Origin: Lysobacter sp. ISL-50
GTDB lineage: Bacteria > Pseudomonadota > Gammaproteobacteria > Xanthomonadales > Xanthomonadaceae
DNA length: 64,000 bases
Reading direction: 5' to 3'
Assembly: GCF_018612875.1 (NCBI RefSeq)
Contig: NZ_JAGGRI010000038.1
Coordinates: 48,179 to 112,178, forward strand
Below, in pieces: positions 1-20,485 of the stretch. Position 1 is the stretch's first letter, and each line of letters begins with the position of its first letter. The position numbers and the translations under genes were made by a program. The notes beneath the pieces are model-generated. The model ran no database searches. It was not told the origin of the DNA and saw only the letters and a program-made list of their open reading frames with translations.

Positions 1-11953
<11,953 letters not shown>

Positions 11954-11957
<4 letters not shown>

Positions 11958-12025
11958 GAACCATCACGAAGCGATGGCGCGGCCGCATGCCGGTGCAGTC
12001 ATGCAAGGGAGCAATACGGGTATGA
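11954..12025 (+). CDS. 23-codon bridging ORF between NRPS and MFS gene
   Basis: The ATG lies inside the NRPS stop (ATGA), and the ORF's own TGA overlaps the ATG of the MFS exporter at 12022, so ribosomes could pass through without dissociating. The peptide is strongly basic (begins MRTITKRWRGR) and resembles nothing I know. It is probably a translational coupling device rather than a functional protein. Three similar ORFs occur later in the operon (13420, 15688, 18359). Confidence 0.35.
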
Positions 12026-13353
12026 GCCGGTTCGTGCTGTCGCGGAATTTCCTGCTGGTGTGGATCGGGCAGATGCTCTCGGGCATCGGCTCGAAGCTGT
12101 CGAGCTTCGCCCTGGGGCTGTGGGTGCTGCGCACCACCGGCTCGACCACCCAGTTCGCGATCACCTTCATCGTCACCGCGCTGCCGGCGATCTTCGCCGC
12201 GCCCTGGGCCGGCGCGCTGGTCGATCGCTGGGACCGGCGCACGATCCTGATGGTCTGCGACGTGGCGGCGATGACGCTGATGGCGTCGCTGGCCTTGCTG
12301 CTGTCCGCCGGCCAACTCGCAGTCTGGCACGTGTACGCGGTCGCCGCGACGGCCTCGCTGCTGGAAACCTTTCGCAAGCCGGCCTTCCTCGCCAGCGTGC
12401 CGCTGCTGGTGCCGGCGCAGCATCTGCCGCGCGCGAACGGGCTGGTCCACTCCGGCGAAGCCGCGGCGTCGATCTGCGGGCCGCTGCTGGCCGGTTTCCT
12501 GGTCAGCGCCATCGATTTCAAGGGCGTGCTGTTGATCGACGCCTCGACCTTCGCCGTCGGCATCGTGACTTTGTTGCTGGTGACGATCCCGCGCGCGCCG
12601 GCGACCACCGGCGCCGCTCCCGAAAGCGCCTTGCGCGAAGCGATGATCGGCTGGCGCTACGTGCACGGCCGACCAGGGCTGCTCGGCCTGTTGAAGGTGT
12701 ATGGCTATAACCATTTCGTGTTCGCCATCGCCAGCGTGCTTATCGCGCCCTTGCTGCTGTCGTTCTCCACGCCGGAGCGGGTCGGCATGCAATACGCCAT
12801 CAGCGGCTGCGGCCTGCTGCTCGGCGGACTGGCGATGACGGTATTGGGCGGGCCGAAGAAGCGCATCAACGGGGTGCTGGTGTTCTCGATGCTCGGCGGC
12901 GTGTTCCTGGCCGTGCATGGGCTGCATCCCACGTTCCTTCTGGTCGCGGTGGCGGGTTTCGTGTTGTTCACGATGTTGCCGGCGATCGACGCCTCCAACA
13001 ACTCGCTGTGGCAGAGCAAGGTTCCGCCGCAGTTGCTGGGCCGTTGCTTCGCGATCCAGGACCTGGTGCTCAACGTGGCGATGGCGATCGGTTACTGCCT
13101 GGCCGGGCCGTTGTCGGATTACGTGTTCGGCCCGGCCCTGCTTGAAAACGGATGGCTGGCCGACAGCGTCGGCAGCGTGATCGGCGTGGGCCCCGGCCGC
13201 GGCATCGGCCTGATGTTCGTGCTGCTGGGCGTGTCGATGAGCCTGGTCGCGCTGTGGGCCTACGGCGTGCCGGCGATCCGCCGCATCGACGAACTCGAAG
13301 ACGTGGCGGCAGCCGAAGAAAAGAATCAAATCATCGCCGAGCCCTCTTACTGA
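12022..13353 (+). CDS. MFS exporter (EntS-like, 12 TM)
   Basis: A 443-residue major facilitator protein of the inner membrane. It opens directly into a first hydrophobic segment (MSRFVLSRNFLLVWIGQ), has the loop motif GALVDRWDRRT near residue 65, and alternating hydrophobic segments throughout. ATG 12022 is preferred over in-frame ATGs at 11929 and 12001 because AAGGGAG lies about 10 bases upstream and the family starts here. It follows the NRPS closely and is bridged to it by a short ORF. Proton-driven single-component exporters of this type commonly accompany peptide synthetases (as EntS does for enterobactin), so export of the NRPS product or an intermediate is the likely role. The substrate cannot be read from sequence. 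Confidence 0.9.
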   Translation: MSRFVLSRNFLLVWIGQMLSGIGSKLSSFALGLWVLRTTGSTTQFAITFIVTALPAIFAAPWAGALVDRWDRRTILMVCDVAAMTLMASLALLLSAGQLAVWHVYAVAATASLLETFRKPAFLASVPLLVPAQHLPRANGLVHSGEAAASICGPLLAGFLVSAIDFKGVLLIDASTFAVGIVTLLLVTIPRAPATTGAAPESALREAMIGWRYVHGRPGLLGLLKVYGYNHFVFAIASVLIAPLLLSFSTPERVGMQYAISGCGLLLGGLAMTVLGGPKKRINGVLVFSMLGGVFLAVHGLHPTFLLVAVAGFVLFTMLPAIDASNNSLWQSKVPPQLLGRCFAIQDLVLNVAMAIGYCLAGPLSDYVFGPALLENGWLADSVGSVIGVGPGRGIGLMFVLLGVSMSLVALWAYGVPAIRRIDELEDVAAAEEKNQIIAEPSY

Positions 13354-13419
13354 GGCGCGGCGCGGGTCACCAGGCGGCCTCTAGGGGACGGCCGGTTCAC
13401 AACGACAGGAAGTGCAGCG

Positions 13420-13488
13420 ATGAACAGGAAGTATCGAGCAGGTCAGCAAGGCTGGCGCGACAACGTGAAGGCAAGGAGTGCGAAATGA
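13420..13488 (+). CDS. 22-codon bridging ORF before the CPF-motif gene
   Basis: This short ORF has its own purine-rich ribosome site (AGGAAG) and begins MNRKYRAGQQ. Its TGA overlaps the ATG of the next gene (ATGA at 13485-13488). It starts 66 bases after the MFS stop, so it is coupled only downstream. The peptide is basic with no recognisable motif. A leader or coupling function is more likely than a stable product. Confidence 0.35.
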   Translation: MNRKYRAGQQGWRDNVKARSAK

Positions 13489-14288
13489 AGACTGAGTCAG
13501 GGCAATCCCCGGCGCCGTGCAAGCACGCCGCCGCGGCCGCCGGACACAACGACCAGGCGCCGGCGGCGGTGCAGTCGTCGGCGGTGCCGCGACTGATGCG
13601 GGTCTCGGAAGTGGAGCGCGAATGCGAGCCGTCTTCGACCTTGGCCGGCATGCTCAAGTGGGTGCGCGAATTCATCGGCGCGCCGCATCCCGACCTCGGC
13701 CGCTCCGGTTCGATCTGCCCGTTCGTCCCGGGCGCCTTGAACATGGACACGATCTGGATTTCCGAGGTCGCCGACGCCGAGCCCACCGTGGACAGCATCT
13801 CGCAGATCATCAAGGAATACCGCAACGTATTCCTGGCGACCGAGCCGACCAAGTCGCCGGACTCGATCAACAAGGCGTTCCTGGTCGCGTTCCCGACCCT
13901 GACCGCGCGCGGCGCGGAAGGCGCGGCGCTGGTCGATAAGGTGCAGTACCGGCTCAAGCCGTACTTCGTCGATCAGGGCATGATGCTGGGCGAGTTCCAT
14001 TCGATGAACGAAAGCCCGGGCCTGCGCAATCCCGACTTCCGTCCGTTGCGCAGCCCGGTGCCGATGCTCGCCATCCGCCTGATGGTCGAATCGGATCTGC
14101 CGTTCATGACCCGCGATCTGTATGCGCCGCAAGAGCGTGCCGCGTTCCTGCGCTCGTACCTGTATCGCCTGGGCGGATCGCTCAAGCCGTCCAAGTTCAA
14201 CGAAGCGCTGGAGAAGCTGATCGTCGCCGAGGTCGCCATGCGCGCCGTGCCGGCCGACGCCGCCGAAGCGGCGGTGGAGCCGGCATGA
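13485..14288 (+). CDS. Uncharacterised biosynthetic-cluster protein with HPDLGR...CPF motif
   Basis: A 267-residue soluble protein without signal peptide or TM segment. AAGGAG precedes ATG 13485. The most distinctive part is HPDLGRSGSICPFVPG at about residues 68-83, with a single conserved-looking Cys. I have seen a domain with this signature annotated near NRPS genes (DUF6875 by recollection, not certain), and its activity is unknown to me. Its last bases overlap the start of the flavin monooxygenase by four (ATGA), so the two are translationally coupled. This suggests a joint task, for example accessory handling of an oxidised amino acid or peptide intermediate. The first 40 residues are low-complexity and may be disordered. 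Confidence 0.85.
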   Translation: MKTESGQSPAPCKHAAAAAGHNDQAPAAVQSSAVPRLMRVSEVERECEPSSTLAGMLKWVREFIGAPHPDLGRSGSICPFVPGALNMDTIWISEVADAEPTVDSISQIIKEYRNVFLATEPTKSPDSINKAFLVAFPTLTARGAEGAALVDKVQYRLKPYFVDQGMMLGEFHSMNESPGLRNPDFRPLRSPVPMLAIRLMVESDLPFMTRDLYAPQERAAFLRSYLYRLGGSLKPSKFNEALEKLIVAEVAMRAVPADAAEAAVEPA

Positions 14289-15691
14289 ACCTGCATACGC
14301 GAGAACACGCCGATGGCAGCGCCAGCCTGGGCAAGGCCGAGACGATCGCCAGCGACACGCCATCCAGCGAGCGTATCGCCATCGTCGGCGGCGGCCTGGC
14401 CGGTTCGATGCTGACCCTGGCGCTGGCGCAGAAGGGCTACGCGGTCGATCTGTACGAGCGCCAGCCCGATCCGCGCACGCAGGGCGGCCGCGCCGGCCGT
14501 TCGATCAACCTGGGCTTGTCCAAGCGCGGCATGCAGGCGCTGGAGATGGTCGGCCTGCTGCAGACCGTGCTCGATACCGCGGTGGTGATGAGCGGCCGGG
14601 TGATCCACGCGCCCGACGGCAGCACGCGCTATCAGCCCTACGGCAAGGACGCCAGCGAAGTCCTGCATTCGATCGACCGCAACGAGCTGGGCCATCTGCT
14701 GCTGGATCACGCCGAGCGCCATCCGCAGGTGCGCCTGCACTTCGGCCATCGTCTGGCGCAGGTAGACAAGGCCGCGCGCACGGTCGAGTTCGAAACCGCG
14801 CAGGGCCGCGTGGTCGCGCATCCGCAGTGGATGGTCGGCGCCGACGGCGCGTTCTCCAGCGCGCGGCGTGAACTGCAGCGCGGCGAGCGCGCCAACTACC
14901 AGCAGGAATACCTGGAGTGGGGCTACAAGGAACTGACCCTGGCGCCCGGCGCCGACGGCCAGTCGGTGATCGAGCTGACCGCGCTGCACGTGTGGCCGCG
15001 CAGCCATTGCCTGTTCGTCTCCCATCCCAACCGCGACGGCTCGCACACTCTGACCTTGTTCCTGCCGTTCGAAGGCGAGGACAGCTTCGCCACGGTGCGC
15101 ACGCCGGAAGAAATCACCGCGCTGATCAGCAAGTACTTCCCCGATCTGGTGCGGTTGCTGCCGGGGCTGATCGAGGAATGGATGAAGCATCCGGTCGGCT
15201 CGCTGATCACCACCCGCACCGCGCCGTGGACCTTCGGCGATTGGGCGGTGCTGGTCGGCGATGCCTGCCATGCGGTGTATCCGTTCTACGGCCAGGGCAT
15301 GAACTCGGCGTTCGAGGATTGCTGCGTGCTGGTGTCCGCGCTGGGCGCGAACCCGGGCGACACCGCCGCGGCGTTCCACGCCTACGAGCAGTCCCGGCGC
15401 CAGCACACCGACGTGCTTTGCGAGCTGTCGAAGGAGAACTTCGTCGAGCTGCGCAAGAAGGTGCAGTCGCCGTGGTTCGTCGCGCGCAAGCGCCTGGACA
15501 TCGCCCTCAACCGCGTGTGGCCCAAGCGCTGGCTGCCGCTGTACTCGATGATCGCGCACACGACCATGCCCTACGGCGAAGCGCGCGCCCGCGCCCGCCA
15601 GCAGGACGCGATCCTGCTGCGCTCGGCGAAGGCGCTGGCCGCGGTCGCGGTGTGCGGCGTCGCCGCGGCGGCCTGGTGGTGGCTGCGATGA
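14285..15691 (+). CDS. kmo: FAD-dependent kynurenine 3-monooxygenase-like hydroxylase
   Basis: A 468-residue class A flavoprotein monooxygenase. The dinucleotide-binding motif GGGLAG is at about residue 35, followed by GRSINLGLSKRG (the kynurenine 3-monooxygenase fingerprint), GADGAFSSAR, and GDACHAVYPFYGQGMN at about 325-340. A C-terminal hydrophobic helix (about 448-465) matches the membrane tail of KMO. The family hydroxylates L-kynurenine at C3 using NADPH and O2. No kynureninase or other tryptophan-catabolic gene is adjacent. The gene lies inside the NRPS operon, coupled to the gene before it, so a biosynthetic role (3-hydroxykynurenine or a related aryl unit, or tailoring) is inferred. 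A relaxed aryl substrate is possible. Confidence 0.85.
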   Translation: MNLHTREHADGSASLGKAETIASDTPSSERIAIVGGGLAGSMLTLALAQKGYAVDLYERQPDPRTQGGRAGRSINLGLSKRGMQALEMVGLLQTVLDTAVVMSGRVIHAPDGSTRYQPYGKDASEVLHSIDRNELGHLLLDHAERHPQVRLHFGHRLAQVDKAARTVEFETAQGRVVAHPQWMVGADGAFSSARRELQRGERANYQQEYLEWGYKELTLAPGADGQSVIELTALHVWPRSHCLFVSHPNRDGSHTLTLFLPFEGEDSFATVRTPEEITALISKYFPDLVRLLPGLIEEWMKHPVGSLITTRTAPWTFGDWAVLVGDACHAVYPFYGQGMNSAFEDCCVLVSALGANPGDTAAAFHAYEQSRRQHTDVLCELSKENFVELRKKVQSPWFVARKRLDIALNRVWPKRWLPLYSMIAHTTMPYGEARARARQQDAILLRSAKALAAVAVCGVAAAAWWWLR

Positions 15692-15786
15692 CGGCCGTGC
15701 TCGTAATGGCCCGCACCGGCCCGCGCACGGGCCGGTCGCGGATGGATCGGCGCTCACAGGGAATGGAGGCTCGCCGTGGTCTTTAA
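15688..15786 (+). CDS. 32-codon bridging ORF between kmo-like gene and MBOAT gene
   Basis: It starts in the ATGA of the upstream stop codon and ends 11 bases inside the MBOAT gene, in a different frame. The peptide is Arg-rich (ends MEARRGL). It could also be chance, but it repeats the pattern of the other gaps in this operon. Confidence 0.3.
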   Translation: MTAVLVMARTGPRTGRSRMDRRSQGMEARRGL

Positions 15787-17197
15787 CTCGCTCACGTTCC
15801 TGGTGTTTTTCGCCGTGGTGCTGTTCCTGCACAACCTGCGGCTGCCGTGGTCGGTCAAGAAAGCCAATCTGCTGGTGGCGAGTTTTCTGTTCTACGCCGC
15901 CTGGAACCCGCCGTTCCTGTTGCTGCTGTGGGCGTCCACCGTGGTCGATTGGGCCGTGGCGCTGAAGATCCATCGCCAGACCGATCAAGGCCGGCGACGG
16001 GCCTGGCTGATCGTGTCGATCATCTTCAACCTGAGCTTCCTGGGTTTCTTCAAGTACGGCAACTGGGCGCAGGAGAACTGGCATGCGCTGATGCAGTTGA
16101 TCGGCGTGCAGTACACCGCGCCGAAGTGGAACATCCTGCTGCCGGTCGGCATCTCGTTCTACATCTTCCATTCGATGTCCTACACGCTGGACATCTATTG
16201 GAAGCGGGTCGAGCCGATCGCGAAGCTGTTCGACTTCGCCTTGTTCGTGTCGTTCTTCACCCAGTTGGTGGCCGGCCCGATCCTGCGCACCGCCGATCTG
16301 GTGCCGCAGTTCCAGCGTCCGCGCACCGCCACGGCCAATCAGCTGTGCTGGGGGTTCGCGCTGATGATCTTCGGCATGTTCGAGAAAGTGGTGCTGGCCG
16401 ACGGCGTGTTCGCGCCGGCGGTGGATGCGGTCTACGGCAACGGCGAGCCGATCACCGGTATCGACGCCTGGGTCGGAACGGCCTCGTTCGCCACGCAGAT
16501 TTTCTTCGACTTCGCCGGTTACTCGGTCACCGCCATCGGCGCGGCCATGTGCCTGGGCTTCAGCATTCCGAACAACTTCCGCGCGCCGCTGGCGGCGATC
16601 GGCATCGCGGAATACTGGCGGCGCTGGCATATTTCGTTTTCGACCTGGCTGCGCGACTACGTGTACTACCCGCTGGGCGGCAGTCGCGACGGCGAAGCGC
16701 GCACCTACCTCAATCTGATGATCACCTTGTTGATCAGCGGCCTGTGGCACGGCGCGAACTGGACCTTCGTGATCTGGGGCGGCGTATTCGGCCTGCTGCT
16801 GTGCGGCGAGCGCTGGATGCGGCGCAAGACCAAGGCCTGGAACATTCCCACGGGGCTGTGGTTCCAGGTCAGCATGATGTTGCTGACGTTCTGGATCGTC
16901 ACCTGCACCCGCGTGCTGTTCCGTTCGCCGACGCTGGCCGAGGCGATGTCGATCTACCGCAGCATGATCGGCCTGCATGCCGATGCCGCGCCGATCCTGT
17001 CGCTGTATCAGATCGTTCTGAGCCTGGTCTGCGTGGTCCTGACCCTGTTCGCGCATTGGCATATGCGCGACAAGGAGCTGGAACACGTGGTTGCGCGCGC
17101 TCCGCAATGGCTGCTGGTTTCGGCCATGAGCGGCATGCTGTTTCTGACCATCATTACGCAAGGGAATGGCGATGGTTTCATCTACTTCCAGTTTTGA
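15776..17197 (+). CDS. MBOAT-family O-acyltransferase (AlgI/DltB-like)
   Basis: A 473-residue polytopic inner-membrane protein. The start is GTG 15776 with GGAGG seven bases upstream and the usual family opening VFNSLTFLVFF. The conserved histidines are visible: EYWRRWH (His285) followed by the amphipathic SFSTWLRDYVYYPLGGSR, and GLWHGANW (His325). Relatives move acyl or acetyl groups across the membrane onto alginate (AlgI), teichoic acid (DltB) or small molecules, working with an SGNH-type partner. The next gene encodes such a partner and overlaps this one by 26 bases. In this operon the likely acceptor is the peptide or a precursor, though an exopolysaccharide cannot be excluded. Confidence 0.92.
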   Translation: MVFNSLTFLVFFAVVLFLHNLRLPWSVKKANLLVASFLFYAAWNPPFLLLLWASTVVDWAVALKIHRQTDQGRRRAWLIVSIIFNLSFLGFFKYGNWAQENWHALMQLIGVQYTAPKWNILLPVGISFYIFHSMSYTLDIYWKRVEPIAKLFDFALFVSFFTQLVAGPILRTADLVPQFQRPRTATANQLCWGFALMIFGMFEKVVLADGVFAPAVDAVYGNGEPITGIDAWVGTASFATQIFFDFAGYSVTAIGAAMCLGFSIPNNFRAPLAAIGIAEYWRRWHISFSTWLRDYVYYPLGGSRDGEARTYLNLMITLLISGLWHGANWTFVIWGGVFGLLLCGERWMRRKTKAWNIPTGLWFQVSMMLLTFWIVTCTRVLFRSPTLAEAMSIYRSMIGLHADAAPILSLYQIVLSLVCVVLTLFAHWHMRDKELEHVVARAPQWLLVSAMSGMLFLTIITQGNGDGFIYFQF

Positions 17198-18362
17198 CGC
17201 TGGCGCCGTCGCCCCCGATCTGCTCGGGCCCGATCCGTCGCAGCGTCCGCATTCGGCGATTTCCACCGCCGATTCGGAGAGCAGCTTCGGCACTGGGCTG
17301 GCGCGTCCGGTACCGGATCAGCCCTGGCCGAAGCTGATGCTGAAGGTGCTGATCAGCACCTTCCTGCTGGTGCTGGGCTGGGAGATCGCGATGCGCCAAC
17401 TCGGCCTGCAGGCGGGCGATCTGGACGACGATCGCGACTACTGGGTCGAACAACGGCGCCGGCTCGACAAGATGCCGGCCGACTCGGTGGTGATCATCGG
17501 CGACTCGCGCGTGCTGTTCGGCACCGAGCTGAGCAAGTGGGAGGAACTCACCGGACGCAAGCCGCTGCAGCTCGCCTTGCCTGCGACCAGCGCGCAGCCG
17601 TTCCTGCACGATCTGGCCTCCGACGAGCGCTTCGCCGGGCTGGTGGTGGTCGGCATCAGCGAATCGAGCTATTTCAGCGATGAGCTGGGCCGGCGCGTGA
17701 CGGTGCTGAAGTACATCGATCACCAGACGCCTTCTCAGCAGTCCGGCCATCTGCTGTACAAGGCCGCCTCGCGCGAGATGGCGTTCCTGGACAGCAACTA
17801 CACCTTGTTCAAGCTGCTCGAACGGGCCGACTGGCCGCAACGCGAAGGCGTGGCGCCGCTGTCGGTATGGAAGATCGCCGAGTCCTACGACGACCGTCAG
17901 ATGTATCTGTGGAACCGGATCGAGACCGATCCGCGCCTGAACGAACACGCGCGCTACGTCTGGGGCCAGTACTGGATCGGCGATCCGATCGAAAAGGACC
18001 TGGTCGATCGCGTGATCGCCAAGACCAAGCCCGACATCGATCGCATCCGCGCCAGGGGCGGTGAAGTGGTGTGGTTGCGCACGCCTTCGGCCGGCCATCT
18101 GCTGGATGTGGAGCGCGTGCGCTTCCCGCGCGCGGTGGGCTGGGATCGATTGATGCGCGAGACCAACTCGTTCGGCATCCATTTCGAGGACTACACCCAG
18201 ATGCACAACCTCGACATTCCCGAGTGGTCGCACCTCTCGCAATCCGGGGCGCAGGTCTACACCGACGCCTACGTGAAGGTGCTGATGGACCGGGTGGAGT
18301 GGCTGAAGGTGCACAGCAAGCGTTGGCAAGAGGAGGGCAGGCGCAAACCCGGCGACGGATGA
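17172..18362 (+). CDS. Membrane-anchored SGNH-like acyltransfer partner of the MBOAT protein
   Basis: A 396-residue protein with one TM segment (about residues 57-72) after a proline/serine-rich cytosolic leader. The rest should be periplasmic. A GDS block IIGDSRVLFG (Ser112) and a late PEWSH (His354) fit the Ser and His of AlgX/AlgJ/DltD-type SGNH folds. ATG 17172 is chosen over ATG 17166 because the AAGGG site lies seven bases before it and only one base before the earlier ATG. The gene overlaps the MBOAT gene, supporting a two-component transfer system: the MBOAT protein exports the acyl group and this protein transfers it to an acceptor. Confidence 0.8.
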   Translation: MVSSTSSFDAGAVAPDLLGPDPSQRPHSAISTADSESSFGTGLARPVPDQPWPKLMLKVLISTFLLVLGWEIAMRQLGLQAGDLDDDRDYWVEQRRRLDKMPADSVVIIGDSRVLFGTELSKWEELTGRKPLQLALPATSAQPFLHDLASDERFAGLVVVGISESSYFSDELGRRVTVLKYIDHQTPSQQSGHLLYKAASREMAFLDSNYTLFKLLERADWPQREGVAPLSVWKIAESYDDRQMYLWNRIETDPRLNEHARYVWGQYWIGDPIEKDLVDRVIAKTKPDIDRIRARGGEVVWLRTPSAGHLLDVERVRFPRAVGWDRLMRETNSFGIHFEDYTQMHNLDIPEWSHLSQSGAQVYTDAYVKVLMDRVEWLKVHSKRWQEEGRRKPGDG

Positions 18363-18442
18363 ACCCGGACGGTCCATGCCGGCCCGGCGCCAACGCGCGG
18401 GCCTTTAGCGGATTCCATTCAACTCTTGCCAAGCACAGGTAG
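18359..18442 (+). CDS. 27-codon bridging ORF before the OafA-type gene
   Basis: It begins in the ATGA of the SGNH gene stop codon and ends with TAG four bases before ATG 18447. The peptide begins MNPDGPCRPG and is mildly basic. Together with the ORFs at 11954, 13420 and 15688 it makes the NRPS operon almost continuously translated. Confidence 0.3.
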   Translation: MNPDGPCRPGANARAFSGFHSTLAKHR

Positions 18443-18446
18443 CCCC

Positions 18447-20474
18447 ATGTCCATTGCAGTCACAACCGACGCCATCGCGCCGGTCAAGGAAAAACCCGCG
18501 GCGCCGCACCTGGATTACCGACCCGACGTCGATGGCCTGCGCGCCATCGCGGTATTGCCGGTGGTGATCTTCCACGCGTTCCCGGCGCTGATACCCGGCG
18601 GCTTCGTCGGCGTGGATATCTTCTTCGTCATCTCCGGTTATCTGATCACCGGCATCCTGCTGCGCGCCTTGAACAAGCAGCAGTTCAGCCTGCTGGGCTT
18701 CTACGGCCGCCGCATCAAGCGCATCTTCCCGGCGCTGATCACCATGATGATCACCGTGTTCCTGCTCGGCTGGCTGGTGCTGTTGCCGGACGAATTCGAG
18801 CAACTGGGCAAACACATAGCGGCCGGCGCGGCCTTCGTGCTCAATCTGAGTCTGTTCATCGACACCAACCTGTACTTCGGCGCGATCGAGGCGCCGCTGG
18901 TGCATTTGTGGTCGCTGGGCGTGGAAGAGCAGTTCTACCTGGTGTGGCCGCTGCTGCTGTGGGCTACGTGGCGGCTGGGCCGCTGGCAGGTGGCGCTGCT
19001 CGGCGCGATCACCGTGGTGTCGTTCTACCTGAACGTCTCGGCCGTGCACGAAGAACCGCTGCAGTCGTTCTATCTGCCGACCGCGCGCCTGTGGGAGCTG
19101 TCGCTCGGCGGCCTGCTAGCCTTCGCCACCCAGAACAAGGCCGCCCATGGCGGACATGAAAGCCTGCCGTCGTGGATTCCGCACAACGGTGTGTTCGGCG
19201 ACAACGCCCGCGCCAATCTCGGCGCGGTGCTGCTGATCGGTTCGTTCGCGTTCCTGCACAACAAGATGGAGTTCCCGGGCTGGTGGGCGCTGGCACCGGT
19301 GATCGGTTCGGTGCTGCTGATTTCCGCCGGCCCCGGCAGCTTCATCAGCCGCCGCGTGCTGAGCCAGCGCTGGATGGTGTTCGTCGGCCTGATCAGCTAC
19401 CCGCTGTACCTGTGGCATTGGCCGCTGCTGTCGCTGGCCCACACCATCGACTGGCGCGACTACACCCCGGCCCTGCGCGTGGGCGTGTTGGCCTTGTCGT
19501 TCGTGCTGGCGTGGCTGACCTATCGCTACATCGAGCGGCCGCTGCGCGGCTCGACGAAGACGCTCAAGGTCGCCAGCGGCCTGTTCGCGACGATGGCGGT
19601 GTGCGCGGTCGGCGGCTGGCTGACCTACAAGACCCAGATCCCGGCGCGTCCGATCCCGGCCGATGTGGCCAAGATCCTCGCCGCCGAGAACGAGGACTTC
19701 CCGTATCCGAAGGAGCCGGGCTTCCTGAATGTCGGCACCGGCGCGAAGAAGGTCTTGTTCATCGGCGACAGCACCCTGGCGCAGTACCACTGGCGCGTGG
19801 ACAAGGTGCTCAAGGAGCATCCGGGCAACAGCCGCGGCGCGATCTTCGCCTGGCGCCCGGGTTGCGCCCCGCACGACGAAATCACCCGCGTCGCCCACGC
19901 CAAGTGCCGGCAGCTGCTGGTCGATGCCATCGCCATGGCCAAGACCGCGCCGATCGAATCGGTGGTGATCGGCTTCTCCTGGTATTCGTACCTGACCGGC
20001 AACCGCGACAGCGATCACGTCGGCGAAGTGCGCCCGCTGCTGCCGGTGGCCGATCCGGCGCTGGAGAACGTGCGCCGCATGGTCGAGGGATTCGCCGCCT
20101 CGGGCAAGAAGGTCTACATCATGCAGAACGCGCCGCTCAACCCCGGTTTCGCGCCGCGGCAGATGGTTCAGCGCACCATTTTTGCGCCTGGTTTCCGCGT
20201 CAACAGCGAGCCGGCGAGCAAGCAGCACCTGTTGACCGCGTACGAGCCGTTCCTGGTACGGTTGCGGCAGATCGCCAAGGACAACAACGCGACCCTGATC
20301 GATCCGCTCGGCGGCCTGTGCCCGGATGGCGAATGCCCTTCGATCACCAAGAACGACGAGCCGATCTATCGCGACGCGTTCCATCTGCGCAAGTTCTACA
20401 TTCTCGAGAGCGTGAGCTACATCGATCCCGTCGTTCTCGATACCGGACATGATTCCATGCCCGGCAGCCGCTAG
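18447..20474 (+). CDS. OafA-type acyltransferase 3 with C-terminal SGNH domain
   Basis: A 675-residue fusion. The N-terminal half is a 10-11 TM acyltransferase 3 domain opening with YRPDVDGLRAIAVLPVVIFH and containing FYGRRIKRIFP. The C-terminal half is periplasmic SGNH with FIGDST (Ser442) and RDAFH (Asp643, His646). Relatives O-acetylate LPS O-antigen, peptidoglycan or secreted molecules. ATG 18447 is taken over an in-frame TTG at 18426 because the upstream codons add nothing family-like; no strong ribosome site is visible, which fits coupling from the bridging ORF ending four bases earlier. This is a second O-acylation machine in one NRPS operon, so two acyl decorations, or one on the peptide and one on the envelope, are possible. 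Confidence 0.92.
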   Translation: MSIAVTTDAIAPVKEKPAAPHLDYRPDVDGLRAIAVLPVVIFHAFPALIPGGFVGVDIFFVISGYLITGILLRALNKQQFSLLGFYGRRIKRIFPALITMMITVFLLGWLVLLPDEFEQLGKHIAAGAAFVLNLSLFIDTNLYFGAIEAPLVHLWSLGVEEQFYLVWPLLLWATWRLGRWQVALLGAITVVSFYLNVSAVHEEPLQSFYLPTARLWELSLGGLLAFATQNKAAHGGHESLPSWIPHNGVFGDNARANLGAVLLIGSFAFLHNKMEFPGWWALAPVIGSVLLISAGPGSFISRRVLSQRWMVFVGLISYPLYLWHWPLLSLAHTIDWRDYTPALRVGVLALSFVLAWLTYRYIERPLRGSTKTLKVASGLFATMAVCAVGGWLTYKTQIPARPIPADVAKILAAENEDFPYPKEPGFLNVGTGAKKVLFIGDSTLAQYHWRVDKVLKEHPGNSRGAIFAWRPGCAPHDEITRVAHAKCRQLLVDAIAMAKTAPIESVVIGFSWYSYLTGNRDSDHVGEVRPLLPVADPALENVRRMVEGFAASGKKVYIMQNAPLNPGFAPRQMVQRTIFAPGFRVNSEPASKQHLLTAYEPFLVRLRQIAKDNNATLIDPLGGLCPDGECPSITKNDEPIYRDAFHLRKFYILESVSYIDPVVLDTGHDSMPGSR

Positions 20475-20485
20475 GAGAAACTGCA

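Noticed and set aside
13973..17293. Long - strand frame of 1106 residues opposite the kmo-like and MBOAT genes
   Set aside because: It is antisense to three well-supported + strand genes and has shadow-type composition.
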